NCBI RefSeq assembly: GCF_006716445.1
Contig: NZ_VFPA01000006.1
Location: 1 to 64,000 of the forward strand
Direction: 5' to 3'
Source of the DNA: Pseudonocardia kunmingensis
GTDB lineage: Bacteria; Actinomycetota; Actinomycetes; Mycobacteriales; Pseudonocardiaceae
Length of the DNA stretch: 64,000 nt
The translations under genes were made by a program, and so were the position numbers. Shown here in pieces: positions 1 to 8,612 of the stretch (positions are counted from its first letter, which is position 1; each line of letters starts with the position of its first letter). The notes beneath the pieces were generated by a model, which was not told the origin of the DNA, searched no databases, and saw only the letters and a list, made by a program, of their open reading frames with translations.

Positions 1-851
1 GAGATCGTCTCGATGAGGACGGCTCCCATGATGAGCAGGCCGACGGAGACGCCGACGATCGTGATCACGGGCGTGATCGCGTTCCGCAGGACGTGGCGGT
101 TGAGCACCTGGCTGCGCGTCATCCCCTTGGCCCGGGCGGTGCGGGCGTAGTCCGATCCCTGCTCCTCCAGCATCTGGGACCGCACGATGCGGATCACGGT
201 GCCGAGCAGCGCGAGGCTCATGATGAGGGCGGGCATGAGCAGGTGCTGGAAGGCGTCGACGAACAGCGGCCAGTCCCCGGCGAGGAGGGCGTCGACGGTG
301 TAGAAGCCCGTGAGGTCCGGGGGTGGGATGACCCGCGCCGACAGCCTGCCCGGGCCGGGGGCGACCCCGAGGGTGGCGTAGAAGAGGAAGAGGAAGACCA
401 GCCCGACCCAGAAGACCGGGAGCGAGGACCCGAGCAGCGCGAGGACCCGCACCACGCCGTCGACGACCTTTCCCTTCATCCGGGCGGCCAGCACGCCCAG
501 CAGGGTTCCGAGCACGATCGCGAACAGCAGGGCCATGGCGGCGAGTTCGAGCGTGGCGGGAAGGCGCTCGGCGAGGTCCGCGCCCACCGGGGCCTTGGTG
601 CGGAACGAGGTTCCCATGTCGCCCTGCAGGAGGTTCGTGATGTAGGCGACGTACTGCTCGGGCAGGCTCTTGTCGAGCCCCCACCGTTCGGTGGCCGCCT
701 GCACGACGTCGGGGTTGCCGAGGTTGCGCTCGCCGACGATCGAGGCGAGCGGGTTGTCGACGACGGTGTGCGAGAGCAGGAACGCGATGGTCACGATCCC
801 CCACAGCAGCAGGGGTATCAGGGCGAGGCGCTTGGCGACGAAACGGATCAT
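1..851 (-). CDS. DppB-type ABC transporter permease (partial, runs off the left edge)
   Basis: Inner-membrane permease of a peptide/opine-type ABC importer. The N-terminus (MIRFVAKRLALIPLLL) is the usual cytoplasmic start plus first membrane segment of DppB/OppB proteins. Several hydrophobic segments follow, and an EAA-type loop (ARTARAKGMTRSQVLNRHVL) lies near residues 230-250, where the ATPase would dock. About 283 codons are present; the last few tens of residues lie outside the window. It starts 9 bp after the stop of the family 5 binding protein gene and is surely cotranscribed with it. The rest of the transporter (DppC, ATPases) is expected to the left. Family call is firm; substrate unknown. 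Confidence 0.93.
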   Translation of the reverse strand, partial: MIRFVAKRLALIPLLLWGIVTIAFLLSHTVVDNPLASIVGERNLGNPDVVQAATERWGLDKSLPEQYVAYITNLLQGDMGTSFRTKAPVGADLAERLPATLELAAMALLFAIVLGTLLGVLAARMKGKVVDGVVRVLALLGSSLPVFWVGLVFLFLFYATLGVAPGPGRLSARVIPPPDLTGFYTVDALLAGDWPLFVDAFQHLLMPALIMSLALLGTVIRIVRSQMLEEQGSDYARTARAKGMTRSQVLNRHVLRNAITPVITIVGVSVGLLIMGAVLIETI

Positions 852-860
852 CGGCTCGGG

Positions 861-2477
861 TCACCCCGCGACGAAGCGGATGCGGGTCAGGTCGAGGTTG
901 CGGGTGATGTCGATGTTGTTGCCGGTGACGTCGGCCGAGCTGGCGAGGAGGTACTTCGGGTTGACGACCGGAAGGATGACGGCGTCGCCGTACATCTGCT
1001 CGGCCAGCCGGCGGTAGATCGCGGTGCGCTGTTCGCCGGTCTCGGCGAGCGCGGCCGCCGCCAGTCGCTGTTCCTCGGGGTTCACCGGCAGGCCGGCCCG
1101 CTCGGCCCAGGTCGAACCCTCGACGAGCCCGAAGTACTGGACGTACTGGATCGCGTCCGGGTGGTCCGGGGCGAAGTAGACGGCCGTGACCGGGATGCCA
1201 TCGGCCAGGCGGTCGGCCCAGGCCTGGTACTCCAGGGGCTGGAGGTCGAGCTGGATCCCGACGCCCTGCAGCGACTGCTGGATCGACTGGAGCATGGTGG
1301 TGAAGGAGACGCCGTAGATCGTGAAGTTCGGGTACACGGCCTGCAGCGCGAGGCCGTCGCCGTAGCCGGCCTCGGCGAGCAGCGCCTTGGCGCCTTCGGG
1401 GTCGTACTCGGGCAGGGGCAGACCCTCGGTGCCCTCGAAGCCGTTCGGGATGGCGGTCGCCTGCCGCTCCCCGTTGCCCGCGACGGTCGCGTCGATCACG
1501 GACGTGTAGTCGATGGCCTTGCGGATCGCCTCACGCACCCGCAGGTCCTGGAGGGCCTCGCCGCCCGGCTTGCCCGGGGACAGGGCGAGGTAGACGAAGT
1601 TCGAGGACGGGACGACCTCGGTCGCGAGCGTCGGGTCGTTCTCGATCTGGGCCAGCGCGTCGAAGCTGGGCTGCATCGCCACGTCGATGTCCCCCTGCTG
1701 CAGCTGCTGGAGCTGGGCGGAGGAGTCGGTGACCTCCTTGATGGTGACGTCGCTGAAGTTCGGCGTCTCGCCCCAGTAGGCGTCGTTGCGCCGCAGCACC
1801 AGCTGCGACCCCTCGGCGTAGGAGTCGAGCACGTACTGGCCGCTGCCTGCCGAGTTGTCGAGGAACCACTGCTCGGCACGGTCGGTCGACGCCGCGTCGG
1901 CGTCCGCGGTGGCGCCGTTCGCCGCGGCGACGTCGGAGTTGATGATGCCCGTGTAGCCGCTGGAGGTGATGTTGAAGAACGCCGAGTTCGGCAGCTCCGA
2001 GGTCACCACGACCGTCCGGGCGTCCGGCGCCTGCACGTCGGAGATGCCGGACATGAAGTAGCTCGGCGATCCGGCCAGGTTCTTCAGTCGCTCCCAGGAC
2101 CACTCGACGTCTTTCGCCTCGACGGGGGAGCCGTCGGAGAACACGGCGTCGGGGCGCAGGGTGAAGGTGAACTGCGTGTTGTCCGCGTTCGCCGTCCAGC
2201 TCTCGGCGAGCAGGGGTTCGAGGCCCCCGTCGGGGCTCGCCCGCAGCAGCGTCTCGTAGACCGCCGCGTTGTAGATCTGGCAGGTGTCGCACAGCGAGCG
2301 GGAGATGTCGAGGGTGGTGACGTCCATCGCCCGGCCGAGGATGATGCCGGTGCGTTCCTGCGTCGCCGGACCGGTGCTCGAACAGGCGGTCAGCCCGAGG
2401 GCGACCACGACGGCGGCGGCTGCCCGTGCGGCGCCGGCCCGGGACTTCCTGGCCCTGCGCGAGTGGATCGGACTCAT
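861..2477 (-). CDS. Family 5 extracellular solute-binding lipoprotein (peptide/opine-type ABC importer)
   Basis: Captures the substrate outside the membrane for the DppB-type permease encoded immediately downstream. It is 538 aa, typical for SBP_bac_5. A basic N-terminus and hydrophobic stretch end in lipobox LTAC with Cys32 as the predicted lipidation site. Family features include ESWTANADNTQFTFTLR near residue 90 and a C-terminal domain with LRVREAIRKAIDY. ATG 2477 is preceded by AGGAGACACCCC on the coding strand. The upstream operon partner is a class III aminotransferase, so the ligand may be an amino-group-bearing compound; that is inference. Confidence 0.93.
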   Translation of the reverse strand: MSPIHSRRARKSRAGAARAAAAVVVALGLTACSSTGPATQERTGIILGRAMDVTTLDISRSLCDTCQIYNAAVYETLLRASPDGGLEPLLAESWTANADNTQFTFTLRPDAVFSDGSPVEAKDVEWSWERLKNLAGSPSYFMSGISDVQAPDARTVVVTSELPNSAFFNITSSGYTGIINSDVAAANGATADADAASTDRAEQWFLDNSAGSGQYVLDSYAEGSQLVLRRNDAYWGETPNFSDVTIKEVTDSSAQLQQLQQGDIDVAMQPSFDALAQIENDPTLATEVVPSSNFVYLALSPGKPGGEALQDLRVREAIRKAIDYTSVIDATVAGNGERQATAIPNGFEGTEGLPLPEYDPEGAKALLAEAGYGDGLALQAVYPNFTIYGVSFTTMLQSIQQSLQGVGIQLDLQPLEYQAWADRLADGIPVTAVYFAPDHPDAIQYVQYFGLVEGSTWAERAGLPVNPEEQRLAAAALAETGEQRTAIYRRLAEQMYGDAVILPVVNPKYLLASSADVTGNNIDITRNLDLTRIRFVAG

Positions 2478-2541
2478 CGGGGTGTCTCCTTCGTGGTGCC
2501 GGTTCCGGCGGGGGACGGGGGAGCGGCGCGAGTGGCGGCGG

Positions 2542-3807
2542 TCAGGAGCCGGCGCGGCGCGCGGCGGCGACCTCGGCGAAGGCGGCGTCGGTCAGCGTGA
2601 GCACCTCGTCGACCAGTTCGACGGTGTGCGCGGTCGACAAGAACATGTTGTGCCAGGGGTGCAGCAGGACGCCGCGCCGCGCCGCCGCGTCGGTGAACGC
2701 GAACGCGGTGGACTTGTCGGGGTCGTCGGCGAAAATCAGCAGCGGCATCTGCACCGGTCCGGTGAGGCGCACGGGCAACCCGTACCGGTCGCCCTGCGCC
2801 TCGAGCCCGGCCCTGAACCGCTCGCCCGGCTCCTTCATCAGCGCAGGCGCATCGATCTCGATCGCGTGCTGCACCGTGGCGATGGCCGCCGCCATCGGCA
2901 CCGCCGAGTACCAGAAGGAGCCGGTCACGTAGATCTCGGAGGCGGCGGCGCGCAGGGCGTCGGCACCGACGAGCGCGGCGATCGGGTAGCCGTTGGCGAG
3001 GGCCTTCGAGAAGGCGGTCATGTCGGGTCGGACGCCGAGCCCCTCCCAGGCGCCGCGCACGTCGAGCCGGAAGCCGGTGCGGACCTCGTCGAGGACGAGC
3101 ACCGCCCCGATGCGGGTGGCCAGGGCACGGGCGGCCCTGGCGAACGCGGGGTCGACGGGCTCCTGCGCCACGAACGCGTCGTGGCGGAACGGGGCGACGA
3201 TGATCGCGGCGACGTCGCCGTCGTGGGCGGCGGCGGCCGCTTCCAGCGACGCGGGGTCGTTGTAGGCGAACTCGACGATGTTGGCCCGGTCCTGCGGCGT
3301 CACCCCGGCGTAGCGCGGGGTGAACCAGTCGTTCGCGCCGTGGTAGGCGACGGCGGCCTTGAGGAGCTTCGTGCGGCCGGTCGCGGCGCGCGCGATCCGC
3401 ACGGCGGTCGACGTGGCGTCGGTGCCGTTCTTGGCGAACATCGCCCAGTCGGCGTGGCCGATCGCCGAGGTCAGCAGCTCGGCCAGCTCGACCATCCGCG
3501 GGCTCGGGCCGGACAGCGTGTCGCCCATGGCCGCCTGGCGGGACGCGGCGTCGTCGACGAGCGGGTTGCGGTGGCCCAGGAGCATCGGGCCGAAGGCGCA
3601 CAGGAAGTCGACGTACCGGTTGCCGTCCGCGTCCCAGGTGTGGGCGCCCTCGCCGCGCGCCCAGAACTGCGGGAAGGACGGCGGCATCGTCCGCTCGTTC
3701 GCGAGCATGTGGCCGTACATCCCGCCGGGGATGACCTTCGCCGCCCGGCCGCGCAGCTCCCGGTCGTGACGCGACCGCCGCAGTGGGGGATCGGCAGCAA
3801 GGGTCAC
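2542..3807 (-). CDS. Class III PLP-dependent aminotransferase (glutamate-1-semialdehyde aminomutase-like)
   Basis: Cytosolic fold type I PLP enzyme of 421 aa. The N-terminal part has VIPGGMYGHM and DADGNRYVDFLCAFGPMLLG, as in HemL-like class III aminotransferases. LDEVRTGFR (Asp near 238) should bind the PLP pyridine nitrogen, and the FSKALANGYP lysine (near 266) should be the Schiff-base lysine. GTG 3807 follows GAGGAGACCCC. It is the first gene of a leftward operon with the binding lipoprotein and DppB-type permease, and is divergent from a TetR gene. Since dedicated heme-type GSA aminomutase genes do not usually sit with importers, a catabolic transaminase acting on the imported substrate is more likely. 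Confidence 0.9.
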   Translation of the reverse strand: MTLAADPPLRRSRHDRELRGRAAKVIPGGMYGHMLANERTMPPSFPQFWARGEGAHTWDADGNRYVDFLCAFGPMLLGHRNPLVDDAASRQAAMGDTLSGPSPRMVELAELLTSAIGHADWAMFAKNGTDATSTAVRIARAATGRTKLLKAAVAYHGANDWFTPRYAGVTPQDRANIVEFAYNDPASLEAAAAAHDGDVAAIIVAPFRHDAFVAQEPVDPAFARAARALATRIGAVLVLDEVRTGFRLDVRGAWEGLGVRPDMTAFSKALANGYPIAALVGADALRAAASEIYVTGSFWYSAVPMAAAIATVQHAIEIDAPALMKEPGERFRAGLEAQGDRYGLPVRLTGPVQMPLLIFADDPDKSTAFAFTDAAARRGVLLHPWHNMFLSTAHTVELVDEVLTLTDAAFAEVAAARRAGS

Positions 3808-3849
3808 GGGGTCTCCTCGGTGGCTGGGCCAGGCGGCTAGGATTTAGTT

Positions 3850-3859
3850 CGAACGTTCG
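3850..3859. promoter_or_regulatory. Perfect 10-bp palindrome, candidate TetR operator
   Basis: CGAACGTTCG is a perfect palindrome in the 164-bp gap between the divergent aminotransferase operon and the TetR gene. Its position suits autoregulation and control of the transporter operon. No experimental or comparative support is visible here. Confidence 0.4.
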
Positions 3860-3971
3860 GAATACCTTAAGGGCGGATTATCTTCGTGTGAAGTGCCACG
3901 GGGACGGCGTGCGAGCGCGTCGCCGTCCCGCCGCACTCGCCTCGAGCCCGAGACCCCACCCGAGGAGATCC

Positions 3972-4565
3972 ATGCCGAAGATCGTCGATCACGACCAACG
4001 CCGGCAGGAGGTGCTGGCGGCGACGTGGCGGGTGATCGCTCGGGTCGGCCTGGACGCGACGACGATCCGCCGCATCGCCGACGAGGCGGGCCACTCGGTC
4101 GGGGTGCTCACGCACTACTTCAAGGACAAGGAGGACATCCTCATCTCGGCCCACCTGCTGGCCTTCGCCCGGGCGCGCGCCCGGATCGTCGAGGCGACCG
4201 AGGGGCGGAGCAGCCTGGACGCCCTCCGGCTCGCCATGCTCGAAGCACTCCCGCTCGACGAGGAACGGCTCCTCGAAGCCCACGTCGACGTCAGCTTCCT
4301 CGGGCACTCGGTCGGCAACGCGCACCTCCGGGAGATCCGCAGCACGTCCAACGCCCGTTCGCGCGTCCTGTGGGGTGGTTTCGTGGCCCAGGCGCAGGAC
4401 TCGGGCGAGGTGTGCCGCGACGCGGACGCGAGCCTCATCGTCGACGAGATCAAGGCGCTGATCGAGTCCCTGTCGATCCAGGCGATCATCGATCCCGAGC
4501 GGATGACCCCGGAGCACCAGGTCGCCCTGGTGTCGCGGTTCCTCGCGCGGATCTCGAGCAGCTGA
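3972..4565 (+). CDS. TetR family regulator (BetI-like)
   Basis: DNA-binding repressor of 197 aa. The N-terminal helix-turn-helix is clear: ATTIRRIADEAGHSVGVLTH followed by YFKDKEDIL (about residues 28-56), the typical TetR recognition helix and Y-F-x-x-K-E/D motif. The C-terminal ligand domain resembles BetI-type proteins (SFLGHSVGNAHLREI). ATG 3972 follows CGAGGAGATCC; in-frame codons further upstream lack a comparable ribosome site. Transcribed away from the aminotransferase/importer operon, which it probably controls; the ligand is unknown. Confidence 0.92.
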   Translation: MPKIVDHDQRRQEVLAATWRVIARVGLDATTIRRIADEAGHSVGVLTHYFKDKEDILISAHLLAFARARARIVEATEGRSSLDALRLAMLEALPLDEERLLEAHVDVSFLGHSVGNAHLREIRSTSNARSRVLWGGFVAQAQDSGEVCRDADASLIVDEIKALIESLSIQAIIDPERMTPEHQVALVSRFLARISSS

Positions 4566-4672
4566 CCCCAACCGTCGCGTTCATGCCGTCCCCTCGGACG
4601 GCTGGGGCCCGCGTTCCCGCTCGAGTCGCGGCACCGGACCCGGTCAGCCCCGGATCGTCGGTCCCCGTGGGA

Positions 4673-4705
4673 AGGCCGGTGTCCGGCGATCTCGGACACC
4701 GGCCT
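4673..4705. terminator. Bidirectional hairpin terminator between convergent genes
   Basis: A perfect 13-bp stem (4673-4685 with 4693-4705) closes a 7-nt loop. It lies between the end of the rightward TetR gene and the end of the leftward osmoprotectant operon. There is no U-tract, as is common for actinobacterial terminators. The position and stem strength support the call. Confidence 0.7.
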
Positions 4706-4748
4706 CCGGCGCTTCAGGGGGAGGGGGAGGAACCGCCCTCCGGGTCGA

Positions 4749-5717
4749 TCAGGCGGTGTCGGCGCCGATGAACCCCTTGGAGACCATCCAGTCCTTCGCG
4801 ACGATCCCGGGGTCGTCGCCGTCGACGTCGACCCGCTTCCCCAGCTCGATCATCTCGTCGTTGGTCAACGCCATCGCGACGGGCTGCATGACCTGCTCGA
4901 TCTCCGGATAGCGCTGGTAGGTCTCCTCCCGGAGCACCACGCAGATGTTGTACTGCGGGAAGAACTTCCGGTCGTCCTCCAGCACCCGCAGGTTGAGGCC
5001 CGCGATCCGGCCGTCCGTCGTGAAGATCTCACCGAAGTTGCAGGTGCCGCCCGCGATGCCCGCGTAGATGGCGCCGGTGCCGAAGGTCTTCACCTCCGTG
5101 GTCGGGAAGCCGTAGGCGGCCTGCACCCCGGGCAGGCCGTCCTGCCGGCTCGCGAACTCGGTCTCCACGCAGAAGATCGCCTCGTCGGGGTTCTCCTGCA
5201 GGAACGCCGTCATGTCCGAGGTCGTGCGCAGGCCGTGCTCCTGCGCGTAGGCCTCGGTCACCCCGAACGCGTAGGTGTTGTTCAGCTCGGAGTACGGCAG
5301 CCAGCGCACCCCGTTCTGGGCCAGGTCGGCGTCCCGGACGGCCTCGTACTGCGCCTGCTCGTCGGGGATCGGCTCGGTGTTGCCCAGGTAGTTGATCCAG
5401 CCCGTACCGGTGTACTCCCAGGTCAGGTCGATGTCCCCGTTGAGGAGCGCGAGCCGCGAGTTCGATGATCCCTGGATGTTCGTCAGGTCGCGCACGTTCG
5501 CCCCCGCTGCCGACAGGGCGAGCTCGGCGATGTAGCCGACGAGGATCTGCTCGGTGAAGTCCTTGGAGCCCACCGTGATCGTCGCGTCCTCCAGCGCGGG
5601 AACCGGCGTGATGGTGCCGGGCGTGACGGTGAACGGGATGGCGGTGTTCTGCGACAGCCCGCAACCGGTCACGACGAGCATCGCTGCGGCCACCAGCGCC
5701 GCCGCCCGCCGTCTCAT
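4749..5717 (-). CDS. Osmoprotectant (glycine betaine/choline-type) ABC binding lipoprotein
   Basis: OpuAC/OpuCC-type binding protein of 322 aa that should present betaine, choline or a related quaternary amine to the two permeases encoded upstream. The signal peptide ends at lipobox VTGC (Cys19). The mature part begins with the family pattern ITVGSKDFTEQ and contains GDIDLTWEYTGTGW, both typical of this fold. ATG 5717 is chosen because it overlaps the preceding permease stop by 4 nt (ATGA) and begins the signal peptide directly. Last gene of the operon, followed by a strong terminator hairpin. Confidence 0.95.
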   Translation of the reverse strand: MRRRAAALVAAAMLVVTGCGLSQNTAIPFTVTPGTITPVPALEDATITVGSKDFTEQILVGYIAELALSAAGANVRDLTNIQGSSNSRLALLNGDIDLTWEYTGTGWINYLGNTEPIPDEQAQYEAVRDADLAQNGVRWLPYSELNNTYAFGVTEAYAQEHGLRTTSDMTAFLQENPDEAIFCVETEFASRQDGLPGVQAAYGFPTTEVKTFGTGAIYAGIAGGTCNFGEIFTTDGRIAGLNLRVLEDDRKFFPQYNICVVLREETYQRYPEIEQVMQPVAMALTNDEMIELGKRVDVDGDDPGIVAKDWMVSKGFIGADTA

Positions 5718-6517
5718 GAGACCCCCTTCGGCGCGAGCCAGCGCTCGGCCATCCCGCCGAGCCAGTCGACGAGCAGCGCCAACCCGATCGCCAGCGCCGC
5801 GCCGACGTACATCACGGAGTTGAGCTGCAGCTTGTACCCGGTGTCGATGAGCTGGCCGAGCCCGCCGCCGTTGACGAAGAACGCCAGCGTGGCCGTGCCG
5901 ACCGCCAGCACCAACGCCGTCCGCAGGCCGGCCAGGATCAGCGGGACCGCCAGCGGCAGCTCGACCCGCATCAGCACGCCCGTTGCCGACATCCCGACGC
6001 CGCGGCCCGCGTCGATCAGCGCCGCGGGCACCTGCTGGATGCCGACCATCGTGTTCCGCAGAACGGGGAGCAGGGTGTAGAAGACCAGCGGGATCGACAC
6101 CGCCCACAGGCCCTCGATGCCCGACCACAGGAAGAACAGGACGATGACGCCCAGCGCGGGCGCGGCCTGACCGATGTTCGCGATCACCAGGAACACGGGG
6201 CTCAGCCGCTTGAACATCGGCCGGGTCAGCGCGATGCCCAGCGGTATCGCGATCGCGACCACCAGCACGCTCACCACCAGGGTGATCAGCACGTGCTGGC
6301 CGGTCAGGGTGAGGATCGTCGGCAGGTTGAGGGTCTCCCGCTCGTTCGCGTTGAGGTCGCTGCTCAGCGCCCAGACCACGACGGCCCCGACGATCGCCAC
6401 GACCGCGATCGGCTGGATGAACAGCCGCAGCCGGTTGGACCGCGCCTCGACGCTCGGCCGCTGCGGGGTCGACCGGGTGCCGCTGACGCCGGGCAGGGTT
6501 TCCGCGACGGCCGTCAT
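5714..6517 (-). CDS. Osmoprotectant ABC transporter permease
   Basis: Integral membrane subunit of 267 aa with about six hydrophobic segments and an EAA-type coupling loop (ALIDAGRGVGMSATGVLMRV). It has a longer N-terminal cytoplasmic extension than its sister permease at 7680-8324. Its start overlaps the ATPase stop by 4 nt and its stop overlaps the binding-protein start by 4 nt, so stoichiometric, coupled translation is likely. Together with the other permease it should form the heterodimeric channel of an OpuC-type importer. Confidence 0.94.
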   Translation of the reverse strand: MTAVAETLPGVSGTRSTPQRPSVEARSNRLRLFIQPIAVVAIVGAVVVWALSSDLNANERETLNLPTILTLTGQHVLITLVVSVLVVAIAIPLGIALTRPMFKRLSPVFLVIANIGQAAPALGVIVLFFLWSGIEGLWAVSIPLVFYTLLPVLRNTMVGIQQVPAALIDAGRGVGMSATGVLMRVELPLAVPLILAGLRTALVLAVGTATLAFFVNGGGLGQLIDTGYKLQLNSVMYVGAALAIGLALLVDWLGGMAERWLAPKGVS

Positions 6518-7683
6518 GCGTTGTGCTCCTCGCGGAGATTCGCGATCACCTTGGTCACCGTGTCGATGTCGATCGTGCCGAGCAGCTCGCCGCGGTTCCC
6601 CGTGACGACCGCCCGGCCCCCTTCGGTGAGGATCGCCTCCAGCGCGTCCTGCAACGTGGACTGGGTGGACACCGAGTCACCCACGGGCTTGCCGGCGCCG
6701 TCGAGCGACTGCCGGCCCGGCAGCTCCCGGATGTGCACCCAGCGCTGGGGGCGTTGGCGCGCATCGAGGATCAAGGCGTACGCGCTGCCCGCCTTCTCGA
6801 GCTTCTCGATGACGGCCGCCGGACGTTCGTGGTCGCCGACCGCGAGCACCGCGTCGCTGTCGTACTCGACGTCCCGCACCCGGGTGAGGGTGAGCTGCTT
6901 GAGCGAGGCGCCCGAACCGACGAACCCCGCGACCATGTCGTTGGCGGGGTTGGCCAGGATGGCGTCCGGGGTGTCGTACTGCTGGATGGTCGAGCGGTCA
7001 CCCAGCACGGCGATCTTGTCGCCGAGCTTCACGGCCTCGTCGAAGTCGTGGGTGACGAACACGATCGTCTTGCCCAGCTCGGACTGCAGGCGCATGAGCT
7101 CGTCCTGCAGGTTGCCGCGGGTGATCGGGTCGACGGCACCGAACGGCTCGTCCATGAGCAGCACCGGCGGGTCGGCGGCGAGCGCTCTCGCCACCCCGAC
7201 GCGCTGCTGCTGGCCACCGGAGAGCTGCGCCGGCAACCGGTTCGCGAAGGTCTTCGGGTCCAGGCCGACGAGGTCCATCATCTCCTCGACCCGGTCGGCG
7301 ATCCGCTTCTTGTCCCACTTGAGCAGCCCGGGCACCAAGGCGATGTTCTGCGACACCGTGTAGTGCGGGAACAGCCCGACCTGCTGGATCGCGTAGCCGA
7401 TGGTGCGGCGGAGCTGGTCGGGGTCGATGTGCAACGCGTCCCGGCCGCCGATGGTGATCGTGCCCGACGTCGGCTCGACCATCCGGTTGATCATCCGCAT
7501 CGTCGTCGTCTTGCCGCAGCCGGACGGGCCCACCAGCACCACGACCTTCCCGGCGGGGATGGTCATGCTGAACTCCTCGACCGCGGGGGCGGCGGTGCCG
7601 GGGTAGCTCTTGGTCACCTTGTCCAGGCAGATCTCGGCGCCGCTGACACCCTGCTCGGTCGGCTCCTGCAGTGTTCCGGTCAT
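6514..7683 (-). CDS. Osmoprotectant ABC transporter ATP-binding protein with CBS domains
   Basis: Energising subunit of 389 aa. Walker A GPSGCGKTT is near residues 52-60, signature LSGGQQQRV near 155, Walker B VLLMDEPFG near 177, and the H-loop is in VFVTHDFDEA. The last ~120 residues have the look of a CBS-domain pair, which in OpuA/OpuC-type importers senses ionic strength or nucleotides. ATG 7683 is selected over longer upstream readings because it overlaps the previous permease stop (ATGA) and leads directly into the ABC domain. Confidence 0.95.
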   Translation of the reverse strand: MTGTLQEPTEQGVSGAEICLDKVTKSYPGTAAPAVEEFSMTIPAGKVVVLVGPSGCGKTTTMRMINRMVEPTSGTITIGGRDALHIDPDQLRRTIGYAIQQVGLFPHYTVSQNIALVPGLLKWDKKRIADRVEEMMDLVGLDPKTFANRLPAQLSGGQQQRVGVARALAADPPVLLMDEPFGAVDPITRGNLQDELMRLQSELGKTIVFVTHDFDEAVKLGDKIAVLGDRSTIQQYDTPDAILANPANDMVAGFVGSGASLKQLTLTRVRDVEYDSDAVLAVGDHERPAAVIEKLEKAGSAYALILDARQRPQRWVHIRELPGRQSLDGAGKPVGDSVSTQSTLQDALEAILTEGGRAVVTGNRGELLGTIDIDTVTKVIANLREEHNA

Positions 7684-8324
7684 CGGATCCCCTTCGGCAC
7701 GGTCATGCGGGCGATCAGGATGAAGATCGCGTCGAGGACGAGGGCGAGCACGACGACGCCGAGGGTGCCGGCGAGCGCCTGGTTCAACGAGTTGGCCGAC
7801 CCCGCGCGGGTCAGACCGGAGAACACCTCGGAACCCAGGCCGAAGCCCTTGGCGTACGCGGCGATCACCGCGATGCCCATCAGCATCTGCGCCGAGACGC
7901 GCATCCCGGTGAGGATCGCAGGCCAGGCCAGGCGCAGCTCGACGCGGGTGAGCACGCCCACCCGCCCCATCCCGATGCCCTTCGCCGCGTCGGACACCGA
8001 CGGGTCCACCCCGGAGAGCCCGACGATCGTGTTGCGCACGATCGGCAGCAGCCCGTAGAGGGTCAGGGCGATCACGCTCGGCGTCACCCCGAGGCCGACG
8101 ACCGGGATCAGCAGACCCAGGAGCGCGAAGGACGGGATCGTCAGGACCGTGCTGGACAGCGCCGTCGCGATGGCGGAGCCTGCCGGGCTGCGGTAGACCA
8201 GGATCCCGACACCCACCCCGATCACCGCGGCGAGGATCGTGCACTGGACGACACCGCTGACGTGCAGCCAGGACTGCAACGACAGCCGGTCCCACCGCTC
8301 GGCGATGTACTGCCAGAGGCTCAC
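7680..8324 (-). CDS. Osmoprotectant ABC transporter permease, first gene of the operon
   Basis: Membrane subunit of 214 aa, the usual length for OpuCB/OpuCD. It carries five to six hydrophobic segments and an EAA-like loop (VSDAAKGIGMGRVGVLTRVE). The start is GTG 8324 with GGAGG a few bases upstream; longer upstream readings in the same frame have no membrane-protein character. It leads a four-gene operon (permease, ATPase, permease, binding protein) with every junction overlapping by 4 nt. Confidence 0.93.
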   Translation of the reverse strand: MSLWQYIAERWDRLSLQSWLHVSGVVQCTILAAVIGVGVGILVYRSPAGSAIATALSSTVLTIPSFALLGLLIPVVGLGVTPSVIALTLYGLLPIVRNTIVGLSGVDPSVSDAAKGIGMGRVGVLTRVELRLAWPAILTGMRVSAQMLMGIAVIAAYAKGFGLGSEVFSGLTRAGSANSLNQALAGTLGVVVLALVLDAIFILIARMTVPKGIR

Positions 8325-8371
8325 CCTCCGACCACCTCCCCTACCGTTCGCCGGCCGTGGCTCGGCCCGGC

Positions 8372-8383
8372 GGTTCGCGAACC
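8372..8383. promoter_or_regulatory. Perfect 12-bp palindrome, candidate operator
   Basis: GGTTCGCGAACC lies in the 288-bp gap between the leftward osmoprotectant operon and the rightward LacI gene, 48 bp upstream of the permease start. It is a plausible repressor site for the transporter operon or for LacI autoregulation. Apart from it nothing distinctive was seen in 8325-8612. Confidence 0.35.
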
Positions 8384-8612
8384 CTATTGCGGTCCGCCCG
8401 CAGATGCTGACCATGAACGTCGGGGCGGCGCCGCCGATCACCCACCGCATCCCCGCCGATATGGCGGCTCCCGCCCGGGCCCAGGCCCACGACCTGCAGT
8501 AACGCGGACGTGCCTCCGGTCGGCGCGGGGTCGTCCCGCGCGCGGCGCGGCCGGGCATCGGTGACCCAGTCGTTACGTAGGCTGTCCGCCAGGGCGGCGG
8601 AGAAGGTGACGG

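Noticed and set aside
93..2600. Long open reading frame (about 835 codons) on the plus strand
   Set aside because: It is antisense to the family 5 binding protein and permease genes. Its composition is the Arg/Gly/Asp/Val-rich pattern produced by high-GC third positions, with no recognisable domain.
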